Below are positions 44,657 through 59,043 of a stretch of 64,000 bases of DNA, one piece after another. Source of the stretch: Myxococcales bacterium (GTDB lineage Bacteria > Myxococcota_A > Polyangia > Haliangiales > Haliangiaceae). The DNA lies in NCBI GenBank assembly GCA_028287135.1, contig JAQBQE010000067.1, forward strand, positions 124,001 to 188,000. The letters are read 5' to 3'. Below the pieces are notes generated by a model. The model made no database searches, was not told the DNA's origin, and saw only the letters and a program-made list of their open reading frames with translations. Position numbers and translations under genes: made by a program. Numbering within the stretch: the stretch's first letter is position 1; each line of letters begins with the position of its first letter.

Positions 44657-46254
44657 GACGGCTCCTTGCTGCGCACGATCCGTGTACCGAACACCGTCCA
44701 CAGCAGGAGGATGCCGAAGATGATCGTCGCGTACGCCGCCGCCATTCCGTAGCGCTCACCGCGCTCGAACGCCCAGCGGTACGCGTCGGTGACGAGGATA
44801 TTCGTGGCACCACCGGGCTGACCGGCGGACACGAGATAGATCACGTTGAACATGTTGAACGTCCAGATCGAGCCGAGGGCGACGGCTGGACCGAGCGCCG
44901 GACGCAGGTGCGGCATCGTGATGTGACGGAAGCGCTGCCATGCACTGGCGCCGTCGACGGACGCTGCCTCGTAGAGCTCCTTCGGGATCGACTCGAGCGC
45001 GCCGAGCGCCACGACCATCATGAACGGAAAGCCGAGCCAGGTATTCGTGATCACGTTCGCCGAGAACGACGTCGCCCACGAGCTGAACCAGGAGACTCCG
45101 TCGAGGCCGGCAGCCTCGAGCAGCGAGTTCACCGCTCCGTACTCGCCGGTGAACATGCCCTTCCAGATGAGCGCGGTGATGTAGTTCGGGACGGCCCACG
45201 GCAGGATGAACAGCATCCGCCACACGCCCTTGGCGCGGAGCCACGGCCGGGACAGCAGCAGTGCGAGCGCGACGCCGATCGTGACGTGGAACGCGACGTT
45301 CGCGACCGTCCACAGCACGGTCACGCCGAGGATGAACCAGAAGTTCAACGGATCATCGAGCGGGCGGCCGCCTCCGGACAGGATCTCCCCGAAGTTGTGG
45401 AGCCCGACGAACGTCCACGTGCCGTGATGGTGATCGTAGAACCCGAGGACCAGCCCGATCACGAACGGTGCGGCGACGAGGACGATCATCGAGATCGCGG
45501 CCGGGGCGAGGAAGCCGAGCGCCGTGCGATGGATGCGGATGCCGGTCGCCAGGCGATCGGTGAGCTGCGCGCGCTGGAGCAGCGCGAGGGAGCCACCGAC
45601 GAGGACGATCGCGATCGTCGCGACCCACGCTTGCCACAGCACGCACGGGATCGCGAGCACGGCGATCCCGACGACCGTGCCGGCGCGGGCGGCGCGCCCG
45701 TCCGCGCCGGAGAGCAGCGCGCCTGCGGCGGACAGTGCGATGCCGAGCCCGAGCAGGCCGATGATCACGAGGAACGGGTAGGGCGCGGGGCGAGCGGGCG
45801 CGGTGACGGCCACGGCCCACATCGGGGTCGGCTCGGTCGCGCCGCACGAGGTCATCACCTCCGACGAGGTGACCGCGATCGCGCGCCCGGAGCCGTCGCG
45901 CACCAGCTCCGCGAACACGCCGGTGCGCTCGGCGCGGTTGATCGCGTCGTAGAACAGCTTGTCGTTGACGCCGCCGCTCGCGGTGAGCTGCCGGCAGGCA
46001 CCATGGCGGTAGACGTGGCGGACCCGGAGATACGGGCGCTTGACCGACGGGCTCGGCTGGCTGACCAGCCCTGCGTCGACGGACGGCAGCGGACCGCGGG
46101 CCGCCGCGACCTCGCTGGCGGCGCGGGTCGCGAGATCGATCTGCCGTGCAGCGAGCTCCTTGTTGCGCACGGCGACGAACGCGACCGTCGCGATCAGGAT
46201 CGCGAGCGCTGCGCCGAACGCGAAATCACGGAGCTGACGCACCACCGTGATCAC
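44653..46254 (-). CDS. Carbohydrate ABC transporter permease, MalF-type, with N-terminal periplasmic domain
   Basis: The protein has 533 residues from GTG 46254, overlapping the binding-protein stop (GTGA). The C-terminal ~270 residues are the MalF core with the EAA loop (PKELYEAASVDGASAWQRFR). Before it are a first helix (FGAALAILIATVAFVAV), a ~140-residue extracytoplasmic domain with two cysteines, and three extra hydrophobic helices. E. coli MalF has its large periplasmic loop between later helices; here a sensor-like domain sits at the N-terminus. The extra domain could contact the binding protein or sense substrate. Confidence 0.88.
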   Translation of the reverse strand: MITVVRQLRDFAFGAALAILIATVAFVAVRNKELAARQIDLATRAASEVAAARGPLPSVDAGLVSQPSPSVKRPYLRVRHVYRHGACRQLTASGGVNDKLFYDAINRAERTGVFAELVRDGSGRAIAVTSSEVMTSCGATEPTPMWAVAVTAPARPAPYPFLVIIGLLGLGIALSAAGALLSGADGRAARAGTVVGIAVLAIPCVLWQAWVATIAIVLVGGSLALLQRAQLTDRLATGIRIHRTALGFLAPAAISMIVLVAAPFVIGLVLGFYDHHHGTWTFVGLHNFGEILSGGGRPLDDPLNFWFILGVTVLWTVANVAFHVTIGVALALLLSRPWLRAKGVWRMLFILPWAVPNYITALIWKGMFTGEYGAVNSLLEAAGLDGVSWFSSWATSFSANVITNTWLGFPFMMVVALGALESIPKELYEAASVDGASAWQRFRHITMPHLRPALGPAVALGSIWTFNMFNVIYLVSAGQPGGATNILVTDAYRWAFERGERYGMAAAYATIIFGILLLWTVFGTRIVRSKEPS

Positions 46255-47630
46255 TTCGGGCTCACCAGGTAGCTCGCGACCTCGCGCTCGACGGCCAGCA
46301 GCTGCGTACCCGCTTCGGCGCGGCCCGCGAGCACCTCGCCGAGCGCGGTCTTGTACGGCGTCCACACCATGCGCATCGCGGCGCCCTTCGGCATCGCGAC
46401 GGTGTGGGCGAGCTGGGCGCGGAACGCGAGCAACACGGGATCCGCGGCGACGGTCGCATCCTCATAGGCGTGCACGTTGGGCACGACCTGGCGGGCGAGC
46501 TTGGCGCGCTCGATCGCGGCGACGTCCGACGTCAACGCATCCATCACCGCGAACGCGGCGTCCTTGTCGCCCGCGCGCGCCGACATCAGGATGCCCTCCG
46601 CGCCGAGGAACGGGGCTGCGTGCTTCCCGGTCGGGCTGACAACCGGCAGCGTGGTCACCTTCCACGGCACGCCACTCGCGATGTCGGAGACGAACCACGG
46701 ACCGGAGATCACGGTCGCGGCCTTCCCCTCGTTGAACAGCGTGGCGACCAGCGGTCCTTCGGCGTGCTCCGGTGCGACACCGTCGAGCACGAGCTTGCGC
46801 GCGAACGCCATGGCGGCGGCCGCCTCGGGCGTGGCAACCGAGAGCTTCCCCGCATCGTCGAGGATCGTGCCGCCGAACCCGTGCAGCCAGGGCGCGTGAC
46901 CGTAGAGGTCGACGTTGGCGTATGCGACGGAATATCCGGACCGCTGCTTCATCCCCGGCGTCAGCGCGATCAGCGCGTCGGTGGTGAGCGGCGGGCTGGC
47001 GACGAGATCGGTGCGGTAGTAGAGCGCGAGCGACTTGACCGCGACCGGCAATCCCCACAGCGAGCCCTTGTAGGCCATCGCGGCGAGCGCCTCGTCGGAG
47101 AACCGATCCGCGCGCGCGTCATCGACCCAGAACTCGAGCGGCTCGAGCACGCCGGAGTCCGCCCAGTCGCCGATCCGGTCCTGCGGGTAGATGAACAGGT
47201 CGGGGCCATTGCCGCCGGGGATCGCGGACGTCAGCTTGTCGGCGAACGCACCGTACGGAACGGCGACGAGCTCGAGAGGACGATCAGGATGCTCGTGGTT
47301 CCAGCGCGCGGCCGTCGTCGCGAGCGCATCCTTCTCGGCGCCGTTGTAGGCGTGCCACAGCACGACGCCCTGCTTGCGCTCGCACCCGGCGAGGAGGACG
47401 AACGCGAGCAGCAGCGCGATGCACGGCATCGTGCGCTTGCGCCGACGGCGCGGCTGGATCGGTGCGTCAGGAAGCTCGTCGATCGCCGGCACAACGACGA
47501 TCGCGAGCGCGCGGTCGGCATCGCAACGTTCGGAGATCTCGGTCTCGCGCCACCCGAGCATCGAGCGCACCACGCGGGTCCGTGCGACCGAGCCACCGTC
47601 GCTCGGCGCATCCGGCCTGCGCGAGGTCAC
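46251..47630 (-). CDS. Extracellular solute-binding protein (maltose-type) with unusual N-terminal extension
   Basis: The protein has 459 residues from GTG 47630, which overlaps the ATPase stop (GTGA). The family-1 binding-protein features are clear (VVLWHAYNGAEKDAL, PDLFIYPQDRIGDWADSGVL, WGLPVAVKSLALYYRTDL). The lipoprotein signal (MPCIALLLAFVLLAGC) begins only at residue 68, after an Arg-rich stretch. The first 67 codons keep strong third-position GC and look coding, and the internal ATG at 47429 has no ribosome site. Either the extension is real, giving a cytoplasmic tail, or translation starts internally. It delivers a sugar to the permeases. Confidence 0.85.
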   Translation of the reverse strand: MTSRRPDAPSDGGSVARTRVVRSMLGWRETEISERCDADRALAIVVVPAIDELPDAPIQPRRRRKRTMPCIALLLAFVLLAGCERKQGVVLWHAYNGAEKDALATTAARWNHEHPDRPLELVAVPYGAFADKLTSAIPGGNGPDLFIYPQDRIGDWADSGVLEPLEFWVDDARADRFSDEALAAMAYKGSLWGLPVAVKSLALYYRTDLVASPPLTTDALIALTPGMKQRSGYSVAYANVDLYGHAPWLHGFGGTILDDAGKLSVATPEAAAAMAFARKLVLDGVAPEHAEGPLVATLFNEGKAATVISGPWFVSDIASGVPWKVTTLPVVSPTGKHAAPFLGAEGILMSARAGDKDAAFAVMDALTSDVAAIERAKLARQVVPNVHAYEDATVAADPVLLAFRAQLAHTVAMPKGAAMRMVWTPYKTALGEVLAGRAEAGTQLLAVEREVASYLVSPK

Positions 47631-48730
47631 AGCCGCAGCTCCGTCGCGCCGTCGAACACGTGGACCATCTTCGGATCCAGCCAGACCTGGACGGTGTCGC
47701 CAGGGCGCGGCGCAGAGCCCGCGTCGGTGCGCACCGTCAACGGGCCCGCCGCCGACTCGAGGTGGAGCACGACCTCGGCGCCGAGGACCTCGCGCATCGC
47801 GACCGAGCCCGACAGCGCCACATCATCCGCGTTGCCGACCAGCGACAGCCGCTCGGGCCGGATACCGACGACGATCCGGTCGACCGACTCCTTCGCCGGA
47901 CGCAGCGTCGGCGCACCCGAGAACTTGTGCCCGAGCGGGATCTCGAAGCCGGCGCCGCGCGCGCTCTGGCGCTCTCCGGTCGCGGTGAGATCCGCGGACA
48001 GGAAGTTCATCGACGGTGTGCCGAAGAACCCGGCGACAAACCGGTTCGCGGGACGCTCGTAGATGTCGACCGGCGTGCCGATCTGCTGGATCACGCCGTC
48101 CTTCAGCACGACGATCATGTCGGCGAGCGTCATCGCCTCGATCTGATCGTGGGTGACGTACATCGACGTGGTCTTCGACTGCTGATGGATGCGCGCGATC
48201 TCGCGGCGCATGTCGCTGCGCAGCTTGGCGTCGAGGTTCGACAGCGGCTCGTCGAACAGGAACACCTTCGGCGCGCGAACCAGCGCGCGACCGATCGCGA
48301 CCCGCTGGCGCTGGCCACCCGAGAGCGCCTTGGGCTGCCGCTCGAGGTACTGGGTGAGGCCGAGGTTATCGGCCGCCGCGGTGACGCGCTTCCGGATCTC
48401 GGCCTCGGGCAGGTGCTTGATCCGCAGCCCGAACGCCATGTTCTCGAACACGGTCATGTGCGGGTAGAGCGCGTAGCTCTGGACCACCATCGCGATGTCG
48501 CGCTCGGCGGGCGGGAGGTTCGTGACGTCGCGCTTGCCGATCTTGATCGTGCCGGCGGTCGGCTCCTCGAGGCCGGCGACCATCCGCAGCGTCGTCGACT
48601 TGCCACAGCCCGATGGCCCGACAAGGACGGCCATCTGTCCCGAGGGAATCGTGAGCGCGAGATCGGGGATCACGGGGCGCGACACGCCCTCGTAGAGTTT
48701 GCGGATGCCGACCAGCTCGAGCTCGCTCAC
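47627..48730 (-). CDS. Carbohydrate ABC transporter ATP-binding protein (MalK/UgpC/MsmK type)
   Basis: The protein has 367 residues from a GTG start. Walker A is GPSGCGKST (38-46), the signature is LSGGQRQRVAIGRALVR, and Walker B is VFLFDEPLSNLDAKLR, followed by the H-loop YVTHDQIEAMTLAD. The C-terminal ~130 residues form the TOBE/regulatory domain typical of MalK/UgpC. It powers the importer encoded by the three following genes. Upstream the octamer GTGAGCGA is repeated just before and at the start codon. Confidence 0.95.
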   Translation of the reverse strand: MSELELVGIRKLYEGVSRPVIPDLALTIPSGQMAVLVGPSGCGKSTTLRMVAGLEEPTAGTIKIGKRDVTNLPPAERDIAMVVQSYALYPHMTVFENMAFGLRIKHLPEAEIRKRVTAAADNLGLTQYLERQPKALSGGQRQRVAIGRALVRAPKVFLFDEPLSNLDAKLRSDMRREIARIHQQSKTTSMYVTHDQIEAMTLADMIVVLKDGVIQQIGTPVDIYERPANRFVAGFFGTPSMNFLSADLTATGERQSARGAGFEIPLGHKFSGAPTLRPAKESVDRIVVGIRPERLSLVGNADDVALSGSVAMREVLGAEVVLHLESAAGPLTVRTDAGSAPRPGDTVQVWLDPKMVHVFDGATELRL

Positions 48731-49046
48731 TTCGTTCGCTCACTTTCGATCGTCAGTCGCTCGTTACACTCGCAGGGCACGTCACGCACCCTCGAGCAAG
48801 TGCCACGCCAGTGCAAGTCCGCGTGGCGGCGGTGGATCGCGTCGTTCGCGTTGCGAGAAACAACAGGGCCGCGTGCAGACCACAACGTCGGCCGCCAGCA
48901 TGCGCCAGGGCGGAGTTCCGAATCCGGCTCGGCGCGAACCATCCCGGCTGTGAGCAGCGTGACGATCGGCACGTAGCGCCGCGTCATGGCCGTCGACTCC
49001 CGATCATTGACCGGTCGGGCCGGGTGGGTTACGCGTATGTTTCCAC
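48731..49046. other. Intergenic region between divergent genes
   Basis: This 316-base spacer separates the ABC ATPase gene (minus) from the phospholipase D-like gene (plus). It contains the GTGAGCGA repeat next to the ATPase start. A TTGACCGGTC element lies at 49007-49016, and TATGTT (49036-49041) sits five bases before the ATG of the plus-strand gene. Short open frames here have no coding support. Confidence 0.5.
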
Positions 49047-50294
49047 ATGGCGCGTCCCCTTCCTCGTCGCAGGCCCCTGTTCGCGGGTGGGCGCCGGGCG
49101 CGTCGCGTGAAGCACCAGATGCTGCCGGTCGGGCTGCCGGCGCCGCTCGGAAGCGCACCGAGCACCGTCGACGGCTCGACCCTGCGGGTCCTCGGCTCGG
49201 GTGACGTCGCGTTCCAGAAGATCATCGAGCGCGTTCGCAACGCCGAGAAGTCCGTCGAGATCCGGGCCTTCCTGTGGCGCGACGACGACGCCGGCAACCA
49301 GATGGGCGAGGCGGTCCTCGCCGCCGCCGAGCGTGGGGCCCGGGTCACGATCCACAAGGATCGGATCGCCGCGGTCTACGAGTACACGGGCGGGAACAAG
49401 CAGAGCTTCTTCCACAAGCGCGTCGATCCGATCCGCGGCTTCCAGGCGTGGTTCCTCGGCGCTGTCTACCGCGCACCCGGGTCGTTCAAGCAGAAGCCGA
49501 ACGCGCTGTCGCAGAAGCTCCAGGCGCATCCGAACGTCAACGTCCAGCACCTGCGCAAGCGGTTCGATCACAGCAAGGTCTACATCATCGACGATCGCTA
49601 CATGATCCTCGGATCGATGGGCGTCGGCGACAACCATCGCCACGACTGGTTCGACGTGATGGTCGAGGTCGAGGGCCAGCAGCACATCGACCGGCTGCGC
49701 GAGCGGATGGCGGGGCACGACGAGTTCGATCCGTCGCGCGGCGTCGACTTTCTCGTGCACAGCCGCGAGGCGCATCGCAAGAACACGTGCCCGATGATGA
49801 GCCACCGGCTCGCGCTGATCGATTCGGCGCAGAAGTCGCTGACCGTCGAGATGGCGTACATGAACGATCGCCGGTTCACGGCGGCGCTCGCGCGTGCGGT
49901 CAACCGCGGCATCGCGGTCAAGCTGGTCACCGCCGATCAGGCCGACGTCCTCGCGAACATCAATCGCTACACGTGCGATGCGCTGATGCGCCTGACCGGT
50001 GCTCCCGACAATCTGACGATCGTGCTGCTGCCGCGCATGGTGCACAGCAAGGTCGTCGTGATCGATCACCGGTTCTCCGACGTCGGCTCGGCGAACTTCA
50101 CGTCGCTCTCGCACGGCGTCTACGACGAGATCAACCTGTTCGCCGACAACGAGTCGTTCGCGACGGCGATCGAGGCGGAGATCGAGCAGCACTGCGCGAA
50201 CGGGTTCATCGCCGATTCGCGGCTGACGTACCGCAAGCTGTACTCCGGTCTCGAGCGCGCGATCATCGCGTACCAGTCGCGGCGAGGCGGTTGA
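49047..50294 (+). CDS. Phospholipase D / cardiolipin synthase-like protein
   Basis: The protein has 415 residues. Two HKD motifs are present: His175-x-Lys177...Asp182 (HSKVYIIDD) and His333-x-Lys335...Asp340 (HSKVVVIDH followed by GSANFTSLS). The first is followed by GSMGVGDNH, where many relatives have GSxN. There is no N-terminal membrane helix, unlike ClsA, so it is closer to ClsB/ClsC or soluble PLD enzymes. It would transfer or hydrolyse phosphatidyl groups, possibly making cardiolipin. Its stop overlaps the ATG of the TetR gene by one base, implying joint regulation. Confidence 0.88.
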   Translation: MARPLPRRRPLFAGGRRARRVKHQMLPVGLPAPLGSAPSTVDGSTLRVLGSGDVAFQKIIERVRNAEKSVEIRAFLWRDDDAGNQMGEAVLAAAERGARVTIHKDRIAAVYEYTGGNKQSFFHKRVDPIRGFQAWFLGAVYRAPGSFKQKPNALSQKLQAHPNVNVQHLRKRFDHSKVYIIDDRYMILGSMGVGDNHRHDWFDVMVEVEGQQHIDRLRERMAGHDEFDPSRGVDFLVHSREAHRKNTCPMMSHRLALIDSAQKSLTVEMAYMNDRRFTAALARAVNRGIAVKLVTADQADVLANINRYTCDALMRLTGAPDNLTIVLLPRMVHSKVVVIDHRFSDVGSANFTSLSHGVYDEINLFADNESFATAIEAEIEQHCANGFIADSRLTYRKLYSGLERAIIAYQSRRGG

Positions 50295-50908
50295 TGGTCT
50301 CGACGTCACAGGACGCTGGCGATCGGGCAAAGCAGGAGCGCCGTCGCCAGATCCTCGCCGCGGCTAAGGCCGTGTTCGCGGACGCCGGCTATCACGGTGC
50401 TTCGATCAACGCGATCATCGAGCGCGCGCAGATCGCACGCGGCACGTTCTATCTCTACTTCGAGAGCAAGGCCGCGGTGTTCGACTCGATCCTCGATCAG
50501 GCGATGGCGGATCTCCGCGCGCGGATCAAGCGGATCGAGGTCGAGGACAAGGCTGCGCCCGCACCGCAGGTCCAGCTCCGCGCGCAGATCGTCGCGATCC
50601 TCGAGTACATCGTCCACGACCGTGCACTCGCGACGCTGCTGCTGTCGGCGGGACACACGCCCGAGGCCGAGGCCAGTGAACGGCTCGATGCGTTCTTCAC
50701 CGAGGTCAGGAACCTCGTCAAGCGCGCGCTCGAGACCGGGATGGAGATCGGGCTGACGCGCCGGTGCAACGTCGACCTCGCGTCGGCGGCGCTGCTCGGC
50801 ATGATCCGCGGCGTGATCGAGGAGGTGCTCCGCCAGGACGGTGCGATCACCGTCGACGACGTGGTGAGCGAGATGCTGATGGTCGCGCTGCGCGGCGTTC
50901 TGAAGTAG
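50294..50908 (+). CDS. TetR-family transcriptional regulator
   Basis: The protein has 204 residues; the ATG at 50294 overlaps the upstream TGA (TGATG). The DNA-binding domain is standard (FADAGYHGASINAIIERAQI, then RGTFYLYFESKAAVF), followed by a helical ligand-binding domain. It is the nearest regulator to the two operator-like palindromes at 52489-52523, about 1.6 kb away with one unrelated gene between, so it is a candidate for binding them. That link is inference; the ligand could be an acyl-CoA or lipid given the enzymes around it. Confidence 0.92.
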   Translation: MVSTSQDAGDRAKQERRRQILAAAKAVFADAGYHGASINAIIERAQIARGTFYLYFESKAAVFDSILDQAMADLRARIKRIEVEDKAAPAPQVQLRAQIVAILEYIVHDRALATLLLSAGHTPEAEASERLDAFFTEVRNLVKRALETGMEIGLTRRCNVDLASAALLGMIRGVIEEVLRQDGAITVDDVVSEMLMVALRGVLK

Positions 50909-50932
50909 CTCGCGTCAGGGCAGGGCGACCGC

Positions 50933-52306
50933 CTACTCGAGCACGGCGTCGGCGTAGGTCGGCATCGGGCTCTGCGTCCCGCCGACCATGCTCGTCGCCG
51001 ACCGGATCTCGATCCGACCCGCAGCGCCGCCGCCACCACCACCGCGCGTGATGATCACCGTCGGCGTTGCGTCGCTCTCGGCGTAGGTCGTGCCGTTGCC
51101 CGGGGATAGCGTGCCCGTACCGCCACGCCCACCTCTCGCCGTGCCACCGGGCCCCGTGTAGACACCACCGATCGCCGAGCTTCCGCTCGCGAGCATGCCT
51201 CGACCCCCGGCGACCATGAACGGCGCCGCACCGCCGCCGCCGTTCGCCGTCAGTGCACCCGAGACCACGACGCTCGGTGCTTCGAGGAGAACCGCGCCTC
51301 CGCCTCCGCCTCCGCCGCCGCCATCTCCACTCGGTGCGGTGCCGCTCGCGCCGGAGATGCCGCCGGCGCCGGGTGCTCCGACCACGCCGGTCACGCTGAT
51401 CGATTCCATCGCGACGAGGGCGACAGCTCCACCGCCGCCACCGCCGGAGTTCAGCGAGCTGTTGCCGCCGTGCGCGCCGCCCGCGCCACCGCGGAGCGGA
51501 AGCGTCGTCGGGAACATCGAGCACAGCGTGCCGCCGGCGCCGGTCGCGCCCGCCTGGTTCGACGCACCGCCATTGCCGCCCGCGGTGCGTCCACCGCCAC
51601 CGCCACCACCCTCGCCAAAGCCGGCGGAGAAGAACCGGCCGGTCTTGCCGCGGCAGTTCTGCCCCGACGTGAACGCGGACGCATCCGATCCGCCGGGACC
51701 GGCAACGCCACCGTTCGCACCGACATCGAGCTCGCCGATCACGGAGATCGTGGTCGCGGCGAACAGCACGAGGCTGTTGTCACCATCGGCGTCCCAGTCG
51801 TCGAACTGCGCGACCCGGAAGCTGTTCGCAGTGAACACGCCCATGCCGTCGCGGATCTCGAACCCGATGCCCGCGATCACGCCGGTCCCCGCGGTGCGCA
51901 GCATGGTGTTGCCGCGGCGGATCTCGCCGTCGTCCGTATCGAAGTTCCAGTCGTTGGCGGTGACGTCCGCCGTCGCGCCGACCAGCATGTCGGGCGTCAC
52001 CCCGTTGCTCGGCACCAGCACGCGGCAGTGGGCACCACCCATCTCGCTGCAGCCGTGGCCGCATGCGACCGGGGCACCGCACCCGACGACCCAGGTGTCC
52101 TGGCAGGTCGCGACCGGGCACGCATCGATCGCGGCATCGACCAGCGCGTCGAGGCTCCCGTCGGTCCCCGCCAGCTCGCAGATCCCGGCCCGGCACTCGA
52201 GGCCGGTCGGGCACGTGCCACCGGTGCTACACGGCGCGCCCGGCACCGCCTCGGGGTGGTAGCACCCGACGAGCACGCTCCCGACGACCAGCAGCACCCC
52301 GCGCAT
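50933..52306 (-). CDS. Glycine-rich secreted lipoprotein
   Basis: The protein has 457 residues. The lipobox is VGSVLVGC (lipidated Cys15). A Cys-rich segment follows (CSTGGTCPTGLECRAGIC and CQDTWVVGCGAPVACGHGC). Then comes a long region of beta-strand phrases separated by many glycine runs (up to ten in a row), resembling the Gly-rich adhesin or beta-helix proteins of myxobacteria. Probably displayed on the surface; function unknown. TAAGAT (52318-52313) lies six bases before the ATG without a Shine-Dalgarno. Confidence 0.75.
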   Translation of the reverse strand: MRGVLLVVGSVLVGCYHPEAVPGAPCSTGGTCPTGLECRAGICELAGTDGSLDALVDAAIDACPVATCQDTWVVGCGAPVACGHGCSEMGGAHCRVLVPSNGVTPDMLVGATADVTANDWNFDTDDGEIRRGNTMLRTAGTGVIAGIGFEIRDGMGVFTANSFRVAQFDDWDADGDNSLVLFAATTISVIGELDVGANGGVAGPGGSDASAFTSGQNCRGKTGRFFSAGFGEGGGGGGGRTAGGNGGASNQAGATGAGGTLCSMFPTTLPLRGGAGGAHGGNSSLNSGGGGGGAVALVAMESISVTGVVGAPGAGGISGASGTAPSGDGGGGGGGGGAVLLEAPSVVVSGALTANGGGGAAPFMVAGGRGMLASGSSAIGGVYTGPGGTARGGRGGTGTLSPGNGTTYAESDATPTVIITRGGGGGGAAGRIEIRSATSMVGGTQSPMPTYADAVLE

Positions 52307-52485
52307 GCGTCCATCTTAGGAGACATCGCCTGTGAACAGGGGACTTGCGCGCTGTCGCGGGAGGTCGAACCACGGCAAAGCGCGTAGTCCGCTACGCAGC
52401 GCTGTGCGTCAAATGTAGTCAGGCATACAATGTGCGCGAACGCGGCTGCGCACCAAAGAGATCTGTCCTTGCCGACACTTAACAC

Positions 52486-52514
52486 TGGACTGACACGTCA
52501 GTCATTCCTAGAAT
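52486..52514 (+). promoter_or_regulatory. Promoter of the activase operon
   Basis: TGGACT (52486-52491, four of six matches to the -35 consensus) and TAGAAT (52509-52514, five of six matches to the -10) are 17 bases apart. Transcription would start near 52521, giving a ~46-base leader with AGGAGA (52555-52560) before the ATG at 52567. Confidence 0.6.
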
Positions 52515-52523
52515 GACGCGTCA
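52489..52523. promoter_or_regulatory. Two TetR-like operator palindromes overlapping the promoter
   Basis: ACTGACACGTCAGT (52489-52502) is ACTGAC-N2-GTCAGT, and TGACGCGTCA (52514-52523) repeats the TGAC-N2-GTCA core. The centres are 23 bases apart, about two helical turns. The first lies across the -35/-10 spacer and the second covers the -10 edge and start site, the usual layout for a repressor. Confidence 0.65.
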
Positions 52524-52566
52524 GTCTAGTCGTACGTCTTGATCGAAGGCTGACAGGAGATACCGA

Positions 52567-56151
<3,585 letters not shown>

Positions 56152-56165
56152 GAAGGAACTGAACC

Positions 56166-58016
<1,851 letters not shown>

Positions 58017-58041
58017 CTCGACCACGACAGGCTAACGGACC

Positions 58042-58072
58042 AACGCGCTCGGCGAAGACCGCCGGGCGCGTT
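58042..58072 (+). terminator. Hairpin after the activase operon
   Basis: AACGCGCTCGGCG (58042-58054) pairs with CGCCGGGCGCGTT (58060-58072) with one T-G wobble, around an AAGAC loop. Only a short T-stretch follows, so termination may be helped by Rho. It lies 25 bases after the stop at 58016. Confidence 0.6.
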
Positions 58073-58194
58073 GCCCGTTTCGGGCGGGTCGGACGATGCA
58101 CGATGTGCATGTTCCAGGTCGCGGAGCTTCTGCCCCCCTCGTGGCTGCGGCGAGCCGCGGCGATGGGTCGAAGGCGCTCTCCGCGGCGCTCTAG

Positions 58195-59034
58195 CTAGCT
58201 CGCAGTGAGCGTCGTGAACTCGGGGTCGTGGTAGAGGCTCGCAAACTCAGAGTCGTTCGGCGCTCTCCTGAGATCCATGCCGAGCTGTTTTGCTTCTGCG
58301 AGTAGCGCGAGCGCGCGCTTTCTGTCCCCAAGCACTGCTTCCAACGCTGCGCAGTTGTAGATGAGCAAGTGCAAGGTGTCGTGAGCAGAGCGGTCGCCTA
58401 TGGAATGGATGTAGGCATCCAACAACGTGCGCAATTTGGCGAGCAGTGCACGATGCGCTGCCAGGTCAATGAGGACGGTGTAGAGGAGAATGTCCAATCG
58501 GGCCGTGACGCCCTCGGAGGGGGACCTGGCCAGCTCGTTGAGTAGCACCAGCGCCTCGGCCGGGGACGCATACACGCGACAGCCGTCGCGTTCGCACTCG
58601 AGGTCTGCCAAGCGGCTGACCGCCGCTTCCTTCGCATGATGCTTGGTGATGTATGCAACCGCCTCGGGATAGCCGCGATCCGCCGCGCTCACCCAGTCTT
58701 GCATGGCCCCAGCATCATCGCCGAGCTCGCTCCGAACGAACCCACGTCGCCAATAGGCCCTCAGCCGCTCGTCGCGCTCGAGCGCTTCCGCAGACTGTAC
58801 TTTCGGCCAGATCGAGTCAGGAAGTAGCTCGATGGCACGCGTGTAGTCAGCGACCGCTTCCGCAAGTTGGCCGCCCTCCTCGTGGAGCAGCGCGCGATGA
58901 GAATAGAAGAAGCCGTGTAGCGGCGCGTTTGCGATGGCCTGATTGATCGCAACGAGAGCTGCCTCGCGTTGACCGCCGACGCTGAGCTCGATGGAACGAT
59001 TATAGAGCAGCACGGAGTCGTGCAGAGAGGTCAT
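58195..59034 (-). CDS. TPR-repeat protein of atypical base composition
   Basis: The protein has 279 residues from ATG 59034; GTG 59043 is in frame. TPR-like helical repeats run through the first ~130 residues (ALVAINQAIANAPLHGFFY and AVADYTRAIELLPDSIW), followed by a helical domain. The end (NDSEFASLYHDPEFTTLTAS) is a typical TPR tail. No signal peptide. The gene uses many more A/T-ending codons than its neighbours, suggesting recent acquisition. Role unknown; TPR proteins bind partners. Confidence 0.75.
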   Translation of the reverse strand: MTSLHDSVLLYNRSIELSVGGQREAALVAINQAIANAPLHGFFYSHRALLHEEGGQLAEAVADYTRAIELLPDSIWPKVQSAEALERDERLRAYWRRGFVRSELGDDAGAMQDWVSAADRGYPEAVAYITKHHAKEAAVSRLADLECERDGCRVYASPAEALVLLNELARSPSEGVTARLDILLYTVLIDLAAHRALLAKLRTLLDAYIHSIGDRSAHDTLHLLIYNCAALEAVLGDRKRALALLAEAKQLGMDLRRAPNDSEFASLYHDPEFTTLTAS

Positions 59035-59043
59035 CGGCGCCAC

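Noticed and set aside
48366-48743. Alternative minus-strand start at 48743 for a different reading frame beginning Ser-Glu-Arg-Ser-Glu-Arg
   Set aside because: It only reflects the GTGAGCGA repeat at the ATPase start. The frame is out of phase with the MalK-type protein.
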